In this document: piece by piece, positions 21,459 to 34,391 of the stretch
Position numbering within the stretch: the stretch's first letter is position 1
How the letters are laid out: the number at the start of each line of letters is the position of its first letter
Made by a program: the position numbers and the translations under genes
Assembly (NCBI RefSeq): GCF_003369915.1
Contig: NC_046674.1
Location: 2,976,001-3,040,000, forward strand
Source: Drosophila miranda
Taxonomy: Eukaryota > Arthropoda > Insecta > Diptera > Drosophilidae
Reading direction: 5' to 3'
Length of the DNA: 64,000 nucleotides
The notes under the pieces: model-generated
Told to the model about the DNA's origin: nothing
What the model saw: the letters and a program-made list of their open reading frames with translations, nothing else
Databases searched by the model: none

Positions 21459-21705
21459 CTAGGCGTTGACGCCAGCCAAATCGAACCCTTCGTTTTTTCT
21501 TTTGTTTCTTTCCTTTCCGCGCGTGCCGAACGTAATTCGGTTCTGCCGACCGTGCGCAGTAGCAGAGAACTTCGTTTTATCTTTTCGTCTTCTTTGCGCC
21601 TGCGTCGACAGAGCTCTTTTTCTTTCTTCGCTTTGCATTTGCTATTTGCAATCGTCAAATTGTGCGCAAACGAAGCGAAAGTGCTGTGAATTTTATTATT
21701 ATCAG
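21459..21705 (+). other. Leader exon of the divergent gene, copy C (no second exon)
   Basis: Duplicate of 17,641-17,887 with the same CAG/GTAAGT donor (GT at 21,706). Downstream of the DINE-1 at 22,058-22,778 the sequence differs from block B, and the 42-codon second exon is absent, so this copy of the divergent gene is incomplete. Confidence 0.45.
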
Positions 21706-22057
21706 GTAAGTGCAGTGTTTAAATAATTAATAATATGTGTGCGCGTGTGCGTGGTAAAGAAAATCTCAATTGTATAAAAAGTCAAATATGTGAAAAAACT
21801 GTGTTCAAATTATGTATATTAATGTTTCGCTGCATTCACATTATACTTTATTCTTCTCGTATGCTCGGGAATAAAAGAAGAATAAAGAAATAGAATGTAA
21901 GTCCGTATTAGCGAATTAAATTGTTATAATTTGCGGAGGGCACGAAATTGCAATTTTTGAGCAGTCCAGCAGCAAAAAAACAACAAAAGAAAAGCAACAA
22001 AAAGTAACCCCTTTTTGTGCGGCTTGGCTCGAGCAGGTACATTTTTTTGCGCGTGTT

Positions 22058-22778
22058 TATACCCGATACTCAAAATGAGTATTGGGGTATATTAGATTTG
22101 TGGTAAAAGTGGATGTGTGTAACGTCCAAAAGGAATCGTTTTTTCTCGCCCTGTCTCTCTCTAACACACACGTAGCATAGCCGGCTTTGCTTAGAGTAAA
22201 ACATTAGCGCCTAGATCTCAGAGACTATAAAAGCTAGAGCAACCAAATTTGGTATCCACACTCCTAATATATCGGACCGAGACGAGTTTGTTTCAAAATT
22301 TCGCCACACCCCCTTCCGCCCCCGCAAAGGATGAAAATCTGGGGATATTCACAAATCTCAGAGACTATTAAGGCTAGAGTAACCAAATTTGGTATCCGCA
22401 CTCCTGTTAGATCTCACTATAAAACGTATATCTCAAAATTTCGCCCCACCCCCTTCCGCCCCCACAAAGGACGAAAATCTGTTGCATCCACAATATTGAG
22501 GATACGAGAAAACTAAAAACGCAGAATCATAGATAATGATCATATATATCAGATTGCTGAATCTGGATCAGATCAGATCATTTTTATAGCCAAAAGGAAC
22601 AAATCAATTTGCACTGGCTACGCAGCCCCCGACGTCATGCTCAGACTGATTTTCTGTCTCTCTCGCACGCACTCCTTGTCGTGTCGTTTAATATTAGCGG
22701 CGTCTGCCGGAGGAGAGCCATACTGACTTAGTATCGGGTATAACTGTAGAGTTGCGGTGTCCACAGCAACTCACAACG
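22058..22778 (+). mobile_element. DINE-1, internally deleted (block C)
   Basis: Same insertion point and same internal deletion as the element at 18,241, ending in the AGTATCGGGTATA plus GAGTTGC hairpin terminus; the hairpin has one substitution (CCACA for CCGCA). Confidence 0.85.
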
Positions 22779-22898
22779 TTCCCCATCGTTCTTGCTGCTA
22801 ACGACGTTAGTTTGCTCAATTTTTTCTACCTTGTTTTTGCTTATTAGTACATAGTTTTATTTTTTATGCGACGGCTGCACGAGTTTTTTCATATTTTC

Positions 22899-22941
22899 CA
22901 AATCTAATATACCGCAATACTCATTTTGAGTATCGGGTATA
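22899..22941 (-). mobile_element. DINE-1 5'-tip remnant
   Basis: Only about 43 bp of a reversed 5' end (TACTCATTTTGAGTATCGGG plus TATA) remain. With the element at 22,058 in the opposite orientation it brackets about 120 bp of unrelated AT-rich DNA. Confidence 0.75.
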
Positions 22942-23283
22942 AAAAGGGTTATGTTGCACAGGAGACAGGAGACAGGAGACAATCCAAAAATACAACAAAC
23001 AAAAATTCGCGATGTTCTGCTGCTTTGTTTTGTGTTAATTGAGTTGTTTGCAGCTTTTGTTGCTGTTGCTGCTGCTGTTGCAACGACTGTGTGTTGCAGG
23101 CTTCGTTGTTGCTTGTTTTGTTCGTTTGTTGCATTCATTCCGTTAAGATTTTTTCTGGTTAAACACAACGCTGCCGCTGCCGCTGCCGCTGCTGTTGTGA
23201 TTTTTGTGTTCTGCTGTTTGTTCTATGTATGTCTGCCTCCTGGCTGCATGCCCCCACCATCCACTATCCCATGTGGCTCCATT

Positions 23284-23319
23284 CTCCTCCTCCTCCTCCT
23301 CCTCCTCCTCCTCCTCCTC
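23284..23319. repeat. (CTC)n microsatellite
   Basis: Twelve CTC triplets. Confidence 0.9.
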
Positions 23320-24977
23320 ATCCTTCTCTCTCTCTCTCCATCTCTGTGTTTGCAATTTTCCAGCAATTAGTGTTGCCTGTGTTCTGTGTTGCACAGTCCG
23401 ACAGTTATTTCTCTCTGCAGATTTTTCGAGTCAAGTGAGTGTTTGGCCGTTTGGCCGCTTGCCCGTTTCTGCTGCTTTTTTGCCTCTTAATGTCGCGCGC
23501 ATCAGCCAAAATGAGTCATGGGAGCGAACCCCTGCCATGGGTTCCGCTTCGATGCTGCCGCTGCTGCTGTTTGTGGCATGCTGCTGACTAATATGCGAGA
23601 AACTTAAATTGAAAAACGGACACTAAATTAAGGAAAGCCAAAGATAATTCCCCTGTAAGCCGCACTCTCGATGCACTATCCTTTATTCCATTTATCTGAA
23701 ATATTGGAAATTATTTCATCAACTAATCTCTTGCATTGCATTTAAAATTGATTTAAAATAATAAATAGAAATAAATAAATAAAACAATACAACTTTTAGA
23801 TAATTTTTGGGCCTCGATTTTTATTCATTTTTATATATTTTCCTTTTTTGACGATGCGTTTTTAGATCATTTTCAAATAATTAAGATCACATTTAAGACC
23901 ACTTTTAGAGCATTTTAGAGGTGGCTTATTTACATAGTTTGTAGCTAAATATTTAGACCGTTTTGAGGTTATCTCTTGTATTTTTTAAATGTTTTATGTA
24001 TCCAATTCTTAAGATACTTTTTAGATACATAATTTTAAGCGCTTTGAGGTTATACTTCTATACTTTTTAGATAATTTTTGAAATATTCTTTAAATTCCAT
24101 TTTAGTTGTTTTCCATCCGATTTAAGATCATTATATAAATCTTTTTGGATACTGCTTTTGGATCTTATATCAGTGGCACTGTGGCATTAGTAGACACTTC
24201 TCTCAATGATGGCGCAGTCACCGCATTTTCTTCTCTGACCATCTCTGAGCGTTGAACCTTCACTTTTTGGGCGACAGATCTTCCGGAGCTTAGAGGGCAC
24301 TCCAGGGCAGCAGACCCTATCGTTCTGCGATAGGGTATACGAGGCATTTAAACGCATGGGGGCACCGCCCGAAGAACACGCCCAAAAACTAGAAAAATGG
24401 CCAAAGATTTGCCACAGACAAAAGCCAAAAAACAAATATGCAGCGAGACCCACAGAAAGACCCCCAGCAGCAGCCAATGCTGCCACAAGAGAGCTGCAAC
24501 TGCCACAGCAACAGCAACAAACGTTTTGTGTCACAAAATATTTGAATGTAAAGTGCGCCTCGGTCTGCGCGGCCCCGGTTCGGGTCTTTGCTGGCGTTTT
24601 TCTGTCTTTATTCCCGTCTCTGGCTCTGTCTCTGTCTCTGGCTCTGTCTCTGGCTGTGGCTGTGGCTTTGGCTCTGACGTGCGCCTGCGCGACCACGCCT
24701 CCTCCTCCCCCTCGCTCATAGCCGATTCCCCAGTTGGATCACTAATTGGTCACGACAGGCAGCAGCCATAGCCACAGCGTTTCGGTTTATTTTCTGCCTG
24801 CTTGTTTTTTTTTTGTGTTTTTTTTGGCTAAACGAAAAGTAAAATCCATTGAATTTGGCAAGAGGCCCGTCCGTTTCTGTTTGTGCGGCTGAAACCTTCA
24901 ATTTTGGTAGCTTTTCGCTTGCCACAGACAGACGGACAGCCACCTCTCCCACTGCACCACCGATCCACAACCAGCCG

Positions 24978-24995
24978 CCCCCCCCCCCCCCCCCC
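24978..24995. repeat. Poly-C tract (18 C)
   Basis: Uninterrupted 18-base cytosine run; length uncertain in any assembly. Confidence 0.9.
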
Positions 24996-25457
24996 TGGGC
25001 CCCTCATCCGTTGTTGGAGCATTAAAGTTTAGCGTCGCAATTGATTTTAGTCGTCAGTTTTATGGGCTTTTGATTTTTCTTCATTGTTGTAGTTTATTTT
25101 GTTGTTGTATCTTTTTTGCTATTCTAAAAGATATTTGTTGGTGTTGTTGGTGTTGCCATGAGATGGCGCAAAACATTAAACATTCAACAATTCGATGGGG
25201 GATTTCGTCTGGGGGGCCGTTTTGTTTGCCAAATTTATGCGATGCTGCATTTCGTTGTTGTTATTATTTCGGCTTTATTATTGAATATAAATCTAAATGC
25301 ATTTTTAATCATTTTTTGATGTCTGCCCAAATTGTGCGGCCATTATTCACGATGCCATTAACTTTTATAATCCAACGATTTTCCTATAAGAATTTTCCGC
25401 TGCCTTGGGTCTTGGGTCTTTTGTTTTTTGTTTCGTTTTTCTGTGCAACAAGTGGCC

Positions 25458-25494
25458 GGGCCGGGTCGGGTCGGATCGGGTCGGGTCGGGTCGG
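25458..25494. repeat. GGGTC pentamer repeat
   Basis: About seven tandem GGGTC units with GGATC and GGGCC variants. Confidence 0.85.
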
Positions 25495-28190
25495 TCTTTT
25501 GTGTTGCAAATTAAATCGATACGAATTAAAACTAATCGGAAGATTGCTCAGACGAGTGCTCGAGGGGATTCGAATTCGAAGCAGATCCCAGGACAGGTCG
25601 CAGGAAGGATCAGGGAGCATCAGGGACCTCCTTGGAGAAATTGGAGCATTCCTTTGGAAGCCCACTTATCGTATAATCATCAACGATCTATATACACGGA
25701 AATATTGGATGCATCTCGGCCGATTATTGCCCCCAAAGTCGTGGCTTTCTTTTCTTCTACCCTCCCCTCTGTACACCCTCTATAAGCGGGGGGGAAGCGG
25801 AGAACAAATGCACACATTTCCATCACAAATGGAGACTATCCTTAGAGCTGTGTTACGATTATTTTGGCTACAAAAAATAATCCAAAAATAATCTTCCATT
25901 TTCGGTCCATGAAAATTCGCGTAAAATTCTTTATTATTGGATCTCTCTCAGATGTGATCGCTTATTTGGTACCTTCTACAGGCACATCCTTCTTCGCCAA
26001 AGGAGGAGCCACTTCAGTTTGGTATCCTTCGTCGGCAGGCTCTCCGGCTCTCCGGAGCTGGTCGGCTGGTCAAATGCCTTGCGAGCCTCTGTGCGCCCTT
26101 CCACTGGGGCCATGTCCTTGGTCTTTGACCACCGTGTAGGCGCTTCTCCCACCGGGCCAAGCACTATCCCCACAGATTATAGACTATATAGGGTGGTATC
26201 ATGGTGGAGGTGCCACTCCATAATCTCAAAATACCCTCTAATTGGTATTCAATTCCAAGTCCAAATCCAATTAAATATTTCCCGACCAATTTGACTCCCA
26301 CATTAATTTCGGGTGCATTATTTATGGCATCTCTTTAGTGCCGCTGCCGCCGCTGTTGGCCACAAAAAAAAATCACAGCAGACGGCAACAATAAACATTT
26401 CGGCAATCGGTGGGGGGCGGAGCGGTGCTGCAAGGCGACGGAAAAAGACCAAAAAGACAGCGTCATTCATCAAATAAAATTTACTTAATGAAATTAATAA
26501 ATAAATTATGATATAAATCTTGCAACAGTCACCGCGAATCGAACGCGAAGCTGCCACCGCCAACGGTGTTGCTGCTTATTGCTGTTGCTGCTGTTGTTGC
26601 TGTTGTGGCTGCAACAGCAACGGCAACAGCAGCAACATTTTTATTAAAAGCTCTAAATTATTGGCAGTCGCATGCGATGCCGACAAACGAGGCAAGAGTC
26701 GGTCGATCGGTTGGTCAGCTGCTGCTCGAGTGGAGTCGAATCTTGGCCCGAAGCCATGGGACCAAGAGCCACAGCCAGAGCCACAGCCATAGCCAGGGCC
26801 AGAGCGGTGGCCACCAAGTGGCGGCGGGGCATGCAGCACGGCACACATTAACGAGCAAATGTCAATTTCCAGGCAATCTTTTTGCAATTTCTGTGTTTTT
26901 TAGTTAATAATTTTTGGCTGTCCAAACGGCTGTCCCCCACCCCTCCGTGCCCCCAGTCGATGCGGCGGCGGCCACAACGAATCGAATATTTCGTAATCGC
27001 CGCAAAAAAAAAAAAACAAAAACAAAAGTATGAGTATTTTCGCGACTAGCAAAATTAAGTTAATAATTCTCTTATTTTTAATTGGGGGGAAGCCATGTGG
27101 CAGAGCTACCCTCGGCTGCTGTGGAGGGGTATGCCAGGCAGGAATGAAACAAGAAAAATTCCAACAGATGGAACAGAGAACGGAGAAGGCCCCAAGAGAG
27201 GTATATTTTTCGAAGAACAAATCGGCAAAGATATTTAACCTTTTTAATAATTATCTTTTATAAGATATTATATACATATATAAACTCTGATGGGAAAACC
27301 GAATAAAATAAGAAAAATTTCACTTTGTATTTATTTTTTTTTCCAAATATTAAAATAGCTAAAAAAAAAATAAAAGTTAAAATTAAAAAAAAAATAAAAG
27401 AAAATAAAAAATTAGCCCAATCTTAAAAATTCCAAATTTCGCTGATTTTCCTATAAATCCTTAACACCAATTATAGGGCTAACCAAAAGCTAATTTATGA
27501 TATAAAAATAATTCTTAAAAAATCCTTCATGTAGCTTTTTAGCACCCGCAATTTGTACGATTGTCCCCCCATAAGGAATACATTCGATGGATATTCCTTG
27601 AAGATTACATTTCGAATACCTTTTTTCCTATTAGATATTCTTTGAGTTCGTGGCTTTTTCTCACGGAAAACAACAAACATATCCTGAATATCCTTTAGAG
27701 GGTATCTCTCATATCTTCTCGAATGCTCTTCAACCGTATATGTACCTCGCTCGAGTCCAGGGTATTCTGTCGTTAATATTTCTACAAGACACCCAACCAA
27801 ATCCTTTCCCATTTTCTGCAACTCAATTGATAAATTTCGGAATTTCTTGAACTCTGCCGCTGAATATTTTCCTGGCTCTTTATTCGCTGTTTAACGCCGC
27901 GTAAAATGTGTCAGATATTGACAATTTTTATGGTGGAAAAAAAAACACAAAAAAAAGACGCTGAAAATATCGAATGGTAAGAAAATAAACGAATACGAGA
28001 GCTCAATTGGTTTTTTTTTTTGGTTTTTTTTGCCTTTGTAATTATTTCTTGTGGGTTTTTTTTCTTTCGAATATTTGATTGCTGTTGGTGTTGGAATTGT
28101 TGTTGTATTTTCTGATTTTTGTAGGCGTTGGAATGGTTGTTGAAATGATTTTCTAGGCAATTGTTGTTGTAGTTGTTAAAAATAAATGAA

Positions 28191-28254
28191 TTTGTTGTTG
28201 TTGTTGTTGCTGTTGGAATCATTGCAATGGCTGTTGTTGTTGTTGTTGTTGTTG
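28191..28254. repeat. (TTG)n trinucleotide blocks
   Basis: Two TTG runs separated by 16 bp; related TTGCTG blocks continue to about 28,560. The long frames read through them are poly-Val/Leu or poly-Asn/Gln and are not genes. Confidence 0.85.
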
Positions 28255-29437
28255 AAGCCTCCACAGTGCAGTGTATTTTTTGTATTGAAGTGAGTTTTTC
28301 GTGTCTGTTGTTCTTGGAATTATTGTTGCAATTGCAATTGTTGTTTCTGCTGTTGCTGTTGTTGCTGTTGCTGCCTCTAGCTGTTGCAGTGGCTGTGGAG
28401 ATTGTTATTTGCAACCCGCTGTGCGTACGAGAGGCACACACATATGAACAACCGCAAACTCTGGACAACAACTTAATTTGGCTAAAAACGTCCGCTTGTT
28501 AGTGTTGCTGTTGTTACTGTTGTTTCTGTTGTTGCTGTTGCTGTGGCAGTTGTTGCATTTGCGGTCGTTGGTGTCGCAGTTTGCGGTCCATACACGATCG
28601 CCGCCACATCATATTCGCACGAGGAATGCCAGCCACCAATTGAGGCAACATCTCGCACAGACGAATATGAAGCCACATCTTGGGGTCCCCCATTCTGTGG
28701 CCCGGGGTGTGTGGGGGGGGGGGGGAGAATGGACAAGTTTTTCTGTTCATTCGAATGGCAGGGAAATGGGAATCACAATTAGAGAAACATGAAATTAGAA
28801 TGGGAAAATCGAGTAAATCGAGTGGCAGTAGGAGGCTGTTGGAGCCAGGAGTGGCAGCCTCCATGGATTTCCTGTTTCCCACACATCAGACCGACCAGAG
28901 CCATTCCTCCCTCGAGCATCTGGGCCCATCCTTTGGGGGCTGTGCCTTTGTTGCCTTTAATTGCTGCACGTCTTTGATTAATTTGTTGACAATGGCCATG
29001 CCCCAAAGTGTTGCAGCTGCGGCAAGCAGTAAGCAAGCAACATGAAAGTTGTCACGTCACAAAATGCAACAAAACGACAAACGACAAGCGACAGGCGACA
29101 TTTATCATGTTTTTAACCTTTGAAGTGCATTTGTGTCTAGACGTCTTCAACGAGTCGCTTGTTGTTGTTGTTGTTGTTGTTGTTGTTGCTGTTGCAGCAG
29201 TAACCGATGTTGCCACTGCCTTGGCCCCTTCTGTTGCATGTGGCAGCGGCTAAAAATGCGGAAAAAATCGCGCACAAAAGAGGAATCATAATAATTTGTA
29301 ATAAATTAACGCCTCTCCTCGTGTCGTGTCGTGTGTGTGTGTGCGTGTGTGTTGCAGTGACAACCGTGCAACACAGCAACACCTAGGCACTCGGCGGCTG
29401 CTCTATGGATGGAAGGTTGAAGGATTAAAACACACGC

Positions 29438-29493
29438 CTCCTGTCTGTCCTGCCTGTCCCGCCCGTCCTGCCTGTCCCGCCCGTCCTGTCTGT
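29438..29493. repeat. CCTGCCTGTCCCGCCCGT minisatellite
   Basis: Nearly three copies of an 18-bp C-rich unit. Confidence 0.8.
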
Positions 29494-30383
29494 GCCTTCG
29501 AGGAGCCTCCTTCGAGCGGTCGCGTCGTCGTCATCTTCATTAAGTCATGGCGCGTCCTAGCCGCCGCTTGGAGAGTTGCTCTTGCAACCCCCGAGCAGAC
29601 AGACAGACAGACATACGGACGATGGAGTTGCACATGTGGCACACACACACACACCTTCCTCCCCCTCTGCTTTTGTCTAATTTCACGCTGTCGTTTCTCA
29701 TCAAAGAGTGACGCGCGTCCCCGGCGAGTAATTCATCATTTCGCGTGACGTACTCCATGGACTCCATGGACTCGGAGGATACCAGAGACTCCAACCAGAC
29801 AGCCATCCAGAAAGAGAGCCAGCGAGAGAGATTCATTCCCTGTGCGCCCCCAGTGGCAATAAGCAGGGGGCAGCGGGGCAGGGGGGCAGGGGGGCAGGCA
29901 CATAAATTCTCAAGTGCCAAATGCATTTTTTATAGAGGCGCACCTCTCCTCTGCCGAATGCCGATTGCCGATTGCCGATTGCCGCCTTTCGTCTTTGACT
30001 TTGACGTTGGCCTGGCCTTAACTTCTGTTGGCGTGACACAATCATCGACAAGAAGTTGAAAGCAGTCTGCACTCGTCCGTCCGTCCGTCCGTCTGTCCGT
30101 CTGTCCGTCCGTCTGCCCGTCCGTCTGTCTGCCCGTCTCGTGTTGCAGTTGCAAGTGTGGCTGCATTTGTTGTTGCTGTTGTCTGCTCTCATCGTTCGGC
30201 TGCTAATTATTCAAATTAATTGTTTCGAACGAAACGCGGACGCGGACGCGCAGTCGCACGCGCAACTCAAACGCCAATCAACGGCGGCGAGGCAGACAGT
30301 TGGCTGCCACAGGGGAGGGGCTGCCGCGGTGCACGGTGCACCTCAAGAGTTGACAACTTGCAACACATTTGCGGTGCACAAAC

Positions 30384-30405
30384 GGGGGGGGGGGGGGGGG
30401 GGGGG
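30384..30405. repeat. Poly-G tract (22 G)
   Basis: Uninterrupted run of 22 guanines, the mirror of the C tract at 12,046. Confidence 0.9.
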
Positions 30406-33060
30406 TGGTGGAAATAATGCTAATTTGTGGCACTTAATGCTAGATAATTGTCCATATCGATTGTTTGGGTTTTTCGTGCTGGCAAAAATGTGAAAAGGGA
30501 GGGAGGGAATCCCAGAAGGTCCCATCCAAAGATGCACTTTAAAAGTGTGAATGATCAGCTCTGAGTCCTTCAAGGGCCGCTCCTATGCGGCTCCCAAAAG
30601 ATCTCCAATCGGGGATCTCCTGTGGGGATTTACAGAGATCTGCCGCCCCATCTCATTCTCCTTCTGGCCCCAAATCGAATCATTTCCTCTCTGCAAAGTG
30701 ACGCCCGCCCCCCCTTTCCGTACCCCCGTACCCCCGTACCCCCTATACCCCTTCAACCGCTCCACCATTCCATGGCGACCTGAATTCTGATTCAGATTCA
30801 GATTCGGCATCAGAAAATTGCAATTTGTATTTGTTTTCCCTGACAGCTGTGCCACAACATGTGCAACATGCCAGCAAATGTGGCAGGTGGGAGGAGTTAC
30901 GATGGGGGGGGGGTCTTCATTTTCGTGCCAGTTATGGGAACAGCCGATCGCGTGTCTATCCGCCAAAGGCTTCCCCAAAACGCGCTGAGAACCCGTTGGA
31001 GATTGAGTTGTTAGCCATATTCCATAGGCCATCGACCATCCTCCATCCTCCATCCTCCATAGACCATCGACCACCGACCACCGATAAAGGACGAATGCAA
31101 AGCAGCAGCGAGAATCGAATGAGCCACAACGACAACTCCATTCATTGGTTTGTCGACATTTTTTGGTATTTTTTTTGTATTTTAGAGGAATCGGAAATAC
31201 TCTTTCAGGGAAACTTGAGGGACAAGGAAGCCAGACCTCTAAAGGGGGACCCCCAAAGAAATCCAGACTCAAGCGGCTTCGATCTAGACAGGGAAAAGGT
31301 TTGAGGATCCGGGAGGATCCCCATCATAATCCCAAGTCCCGAATCTTTCGTTTTTACAGGGCATCCAAGGGCAAGCTTCGAGCGGCAACATTTCGGCTTC
31401 TTGCCCCAAAGATTAGCATCGATTTCTGGCTACTGTTGTTGCTGGCCTCCACTCCTTCCAGCTGATGATTTGCCTGGCAATTGTGGCAGCAGTGGCAGCC
31501 GGAAAGCGGGTTCTTATTTTTGGTCTTAAATGCTCTTTTGCGGAGTCGCGCAGAAGCCAAAAGAAATCGGCCACAAAAATAAACACTGTTGCCTCCAAGA
31601 TTATGACGACTTTTTGGAGTGAGAGAGAGAGGGGGGAGAGTGTCGGGGGGTGGGGGGTGGGGGAGAGAGACAACGAAAACGTTTTTGGGGGATAAATGTT
31701 AAACGAATGTTTATGCAAATTAGAAGCGATCGCCGCTTCTGTTTGATGTCCTTTCCGCCAGAAGAAAGAAGGAGCAAAAAAAAGAGTTGTTGCTGTGTTT
31801 TTTGTGTTGCGGGGCAGAAGAGAGGAGCAGCAGCCAAAGGAGGATCCATCGAACCAAACGAAGCCCCGAAGATGATGATGATGATGATGAGATCAAACAC
31901 TGCCACTGCCACTGCCACTGCCACTGCCACTGCTGCTGCCTGCCCCTCGCTTGCGTTGCCAAAGCGATTTTGGGCAACACGGGTAGTCGCTGCCGCTGCC
32001 GTCGCAGCAGAGAGAGAAAGAGATTAAAAAACGATACCAAACGAAAAAAAAGCACTGAGACCCCGCGAGAGACTGCATCTACAAGATACTCTTTCGGCAG
32101 CGACAGCGACAGCGGCTGTCTGTCTGTCTGGCTGTCGGGACTGTGGCAAAACGGTAGCTGCAATTTGGCATAACATTTGTGCCAACAGTTGGCCAACCAA
32201 AAATCACTGGCAACTGGGGGGCATGCCCCAGACAACGGCCAGGAGGAGGCGCCTCCCAAAAGAGAGACATTTGTTGTCTTAAACAAATCGAGAGGTGGCG
32301 TTCGAATCGAACGCATGGGGCATTCCCCCATGAGGGAGAAATGCGAGATGCATTGTAATTAAGTTAATTGTGGGCTAAGGGGGCAAAGATACTCGCGTAT
32401 CCCGCAGATACGCTCTCGTTCGCTGCTGCTGCCAATCATTACTTTTATCTGCACCGCCAACAAGCCAACAAGCCAACAGACACTCGTATTAGCCAAATTG
32501 AACCTTAAAATGTCACAAAAGCATTAACACAGTACGCGAATCCCGCAGATACTATCCCACAGATACACACACACACATGCAGTGCCTCGTTCGCAGCAGC
32601 AGCAGCAGCAGCTGCCACAAAGAGGTTCGCTCCATTCGAAGGCTTTTAAGGGGCCAGGCCAGCAGAAACCCCCAGATAATTTGCGACCATTCCACATTGA
32701 TGGCATATCGATGATGAGATGATGCCGCAGATACCGCCGCGCGCACTCTCCACGGATCGCATCGGATCGGATCGGAACGGAACGGAGCGGATCGTTGCGG
32801 CATGCAAATATTGTCACAGCAGCAGATCCCGCAATTGGCAACAAGTTGCGGCAACGTTCTGGGAGCCTCTCTCTCCCTCTCCCTCTCTCTCTCTCTCGCT
32901 GTCTCTGTCTGTCCCAGAGATCGTGTAGATAGTTAAGATCGCTTATCGGATCGCCTGAATTATGGCAGAGCTAAAAGCCTGCCAATGGAACTCTCTTATT
33001 GCCACCACTCTCTTTTATTCTCTCTCTCTCTCTCTCCCTCTCTGTCCCTGTCTTCCTTTT

Positions 33061-33459
33061 TATACCCGATACTCAAAACGAGTCCAGGGGTATACTGGAT
33101 TTGTGGGGAAAGTGGTAAAGTGTGTGTAACGTCCAGAAGGAAGCGTTTCCGACCCCATAAAGTATATATATGCTTGATCAGCATCAATAGCCGAATCGAT
33201 TGAGCCCTGTCTGTCTGTCCGTCGGTCCGTCTGTCCGTCCCCTTCAGCGCCTAGTGCTCAAAGACTATAAGAGCTAGAGCAACGATGTTTTGGATCCAGA
33301 CTTCTGTGATATGTCACTGCTAAAAAAATATTTCAAAACTTCGCCCCGCCCACTTCCGCCCCCACAAAGGACGAAAATCTGTGGCATCCACAATTTTAAA
33401 GATATGAGAAAACCAAAAACGTAGAATTGTAGAGAATGACCATATCTTTAAGACTGCGG
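33061..33459 (+). mobile_element. DINE-1 5' portion fused to E2 copy D
   Basis: Starts TATACCCGATACTC, carries the GTCTGTCC tract, and ends at the same ACTGCGG/AGGCGCC junction as in copies A and C. The 5' half differs more from the others (GAGTCCAGGGGTATACTGG), so it has diverged or been converted independently. Confidence 0.85.
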
Positions 33460-33737
33460 AGGCGCCGCGGCGTCTGCGCGGAGTGCTTCAGGAGTCTTGA
33501 AATATCGCGCAGCGGAGGTGGACAACACTCTCGACGTCTCGGAAGCGAGCAGAGCGCATTCTGGTCTAAAATAGTAAATCAAACACTTTGTAGGTCTTGT
33601 GCGATGTGTGACGCCAACAATGCACAGCATTTCATTTGTATTATGTTCTCATGCTCGTATGTTTGATATGGGGTAGGGGTATGGGGTGTGGTAGGTGTTG
33701 GTTAGTGCCAGCCATCCGTTTTGAAAATGTGGTCCAT

Positions 33738-34391
33738 CTATTGTGGAGGTGTTTGTGGGGGAGCGGGGGCGACAGGCTTGGCGAAGCGATCGGTCCACTC
33801 GCGTGCCAAGCGGTCGTACTGCTCGCGGTCTTTCTTGTACATTACGGCCGCGGCGGAATTCAGGGGGCTGTCGCAATTGGGGTCCGACAGCAGCGATTGG
33901 ATGGAGAGCAGAATCTTCTCCACGGTCAGGGACGGCGACCAGGCTGAGCTCAGAATGTCCACACAGATATTGCCATTGTCTATGTTGCAGTGATACACCT
34001 TAGTGCGGAATGTAAGAATCGGTGGTTTGAACGGGTAGCTGAGCGGAAATCTTATTTCCAGCGTAAAGTGCCCGCCCTCATAGGGCGTGTTCGAGGGGCC
34101 TAGAATAACGGCGCTCCAGGTGTAGATAGAGCCGTCCACCAACTCCACTGTGCACCCCTCCGTCGGCTTGCTCGACATTTTGGCTAACTCCTTGCGGATG
34201 CGGCAGCGGCCCATATCATTTTTGAATCCATTTTTTTGAGTCGCATCTCTAGGGCCAGCGTTTGCAGGCTCCGCCGCGTCGTTGCGGTTTGGGTTCACGG
34301 CATCGCGCACAGCTCTGTAGGTGCCCTGGGTGGCAGCGGGCGCTCGGGCGGCAGCATCGAAATTCAATCTTCTCGGAGTGAGATGGGGCAT
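33738..34391 (-). CDS. E2 ubiquitin-conjugating enzyme, copy D (divergent N-terminus)
   Basis: Predicted 217 aa. The UBC fold is complete (HCN motif, ICVDIL cysteine, LAREWT), with Thr at the variable position as in copy A. The N-terminus differs: it starts MPHLTPRRLNFDAAARAP and lacks about nine residues of the Ala/Pro-rich extension, and has Ser for Leu in KMSSKP and Lys for Glu around GFKND. A one-base insertion (CTTTCAAAC for CTTCCAAC near 34,540) breaks the frame upstream of the ATG, which supports starting the family at this internal methionine. Codon changes that leave the domain intact suggest it has been kept functional, or became a copy some time before B and C. Confidence 0.82.
   Translation of the reverse strand: MPHLTPRRLNFDAAARAPAATQGTYRAVRDAVNPNRNDAAEPANAGPRDATQKNGFKNDMGRCRIRKELAKMSSKPTEGCTVELVDGSIYTWSAVILGPSNTPYEGGHFTLEIRFPLSYPFKPPILTFRTKVYHCNIDNGNICVDILSSAWSPSLTVEKILLSIQSLLSDPNCDSPLNSAAAVMYKKDREQYDRLAREWTDRFAKPVAPAPPQTPPQ

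Larger units (their letters stand above)
22942..33060. other. Single-copy, simple-repeat-rich non-coding DNA
   Basis: Ten kilobases with no gene I can support. Contents by eye: GCCGCT and CTC arrays (23,160-23,320); an AT-rich stretch with repeated TTTTTAGAT-like phrases (23,600-24,190); GGGTC repeats; A/T-rich DNA at 27,230-27,490; TTG-repeat blocks (28,190-28,560); polyG and pyrimidine tracts. A 105-codon ATG-started frame on the minus strand (27,495-27,812) is noted as a weak candidate only. Confidence 0.6.

Noticed and set aside
27911-28471. Minus-strand 186-codon Asn/Thr-rich frame
   Set aside because: Produced by TTG trinucleotide runs; no flanking splice sites or domain.
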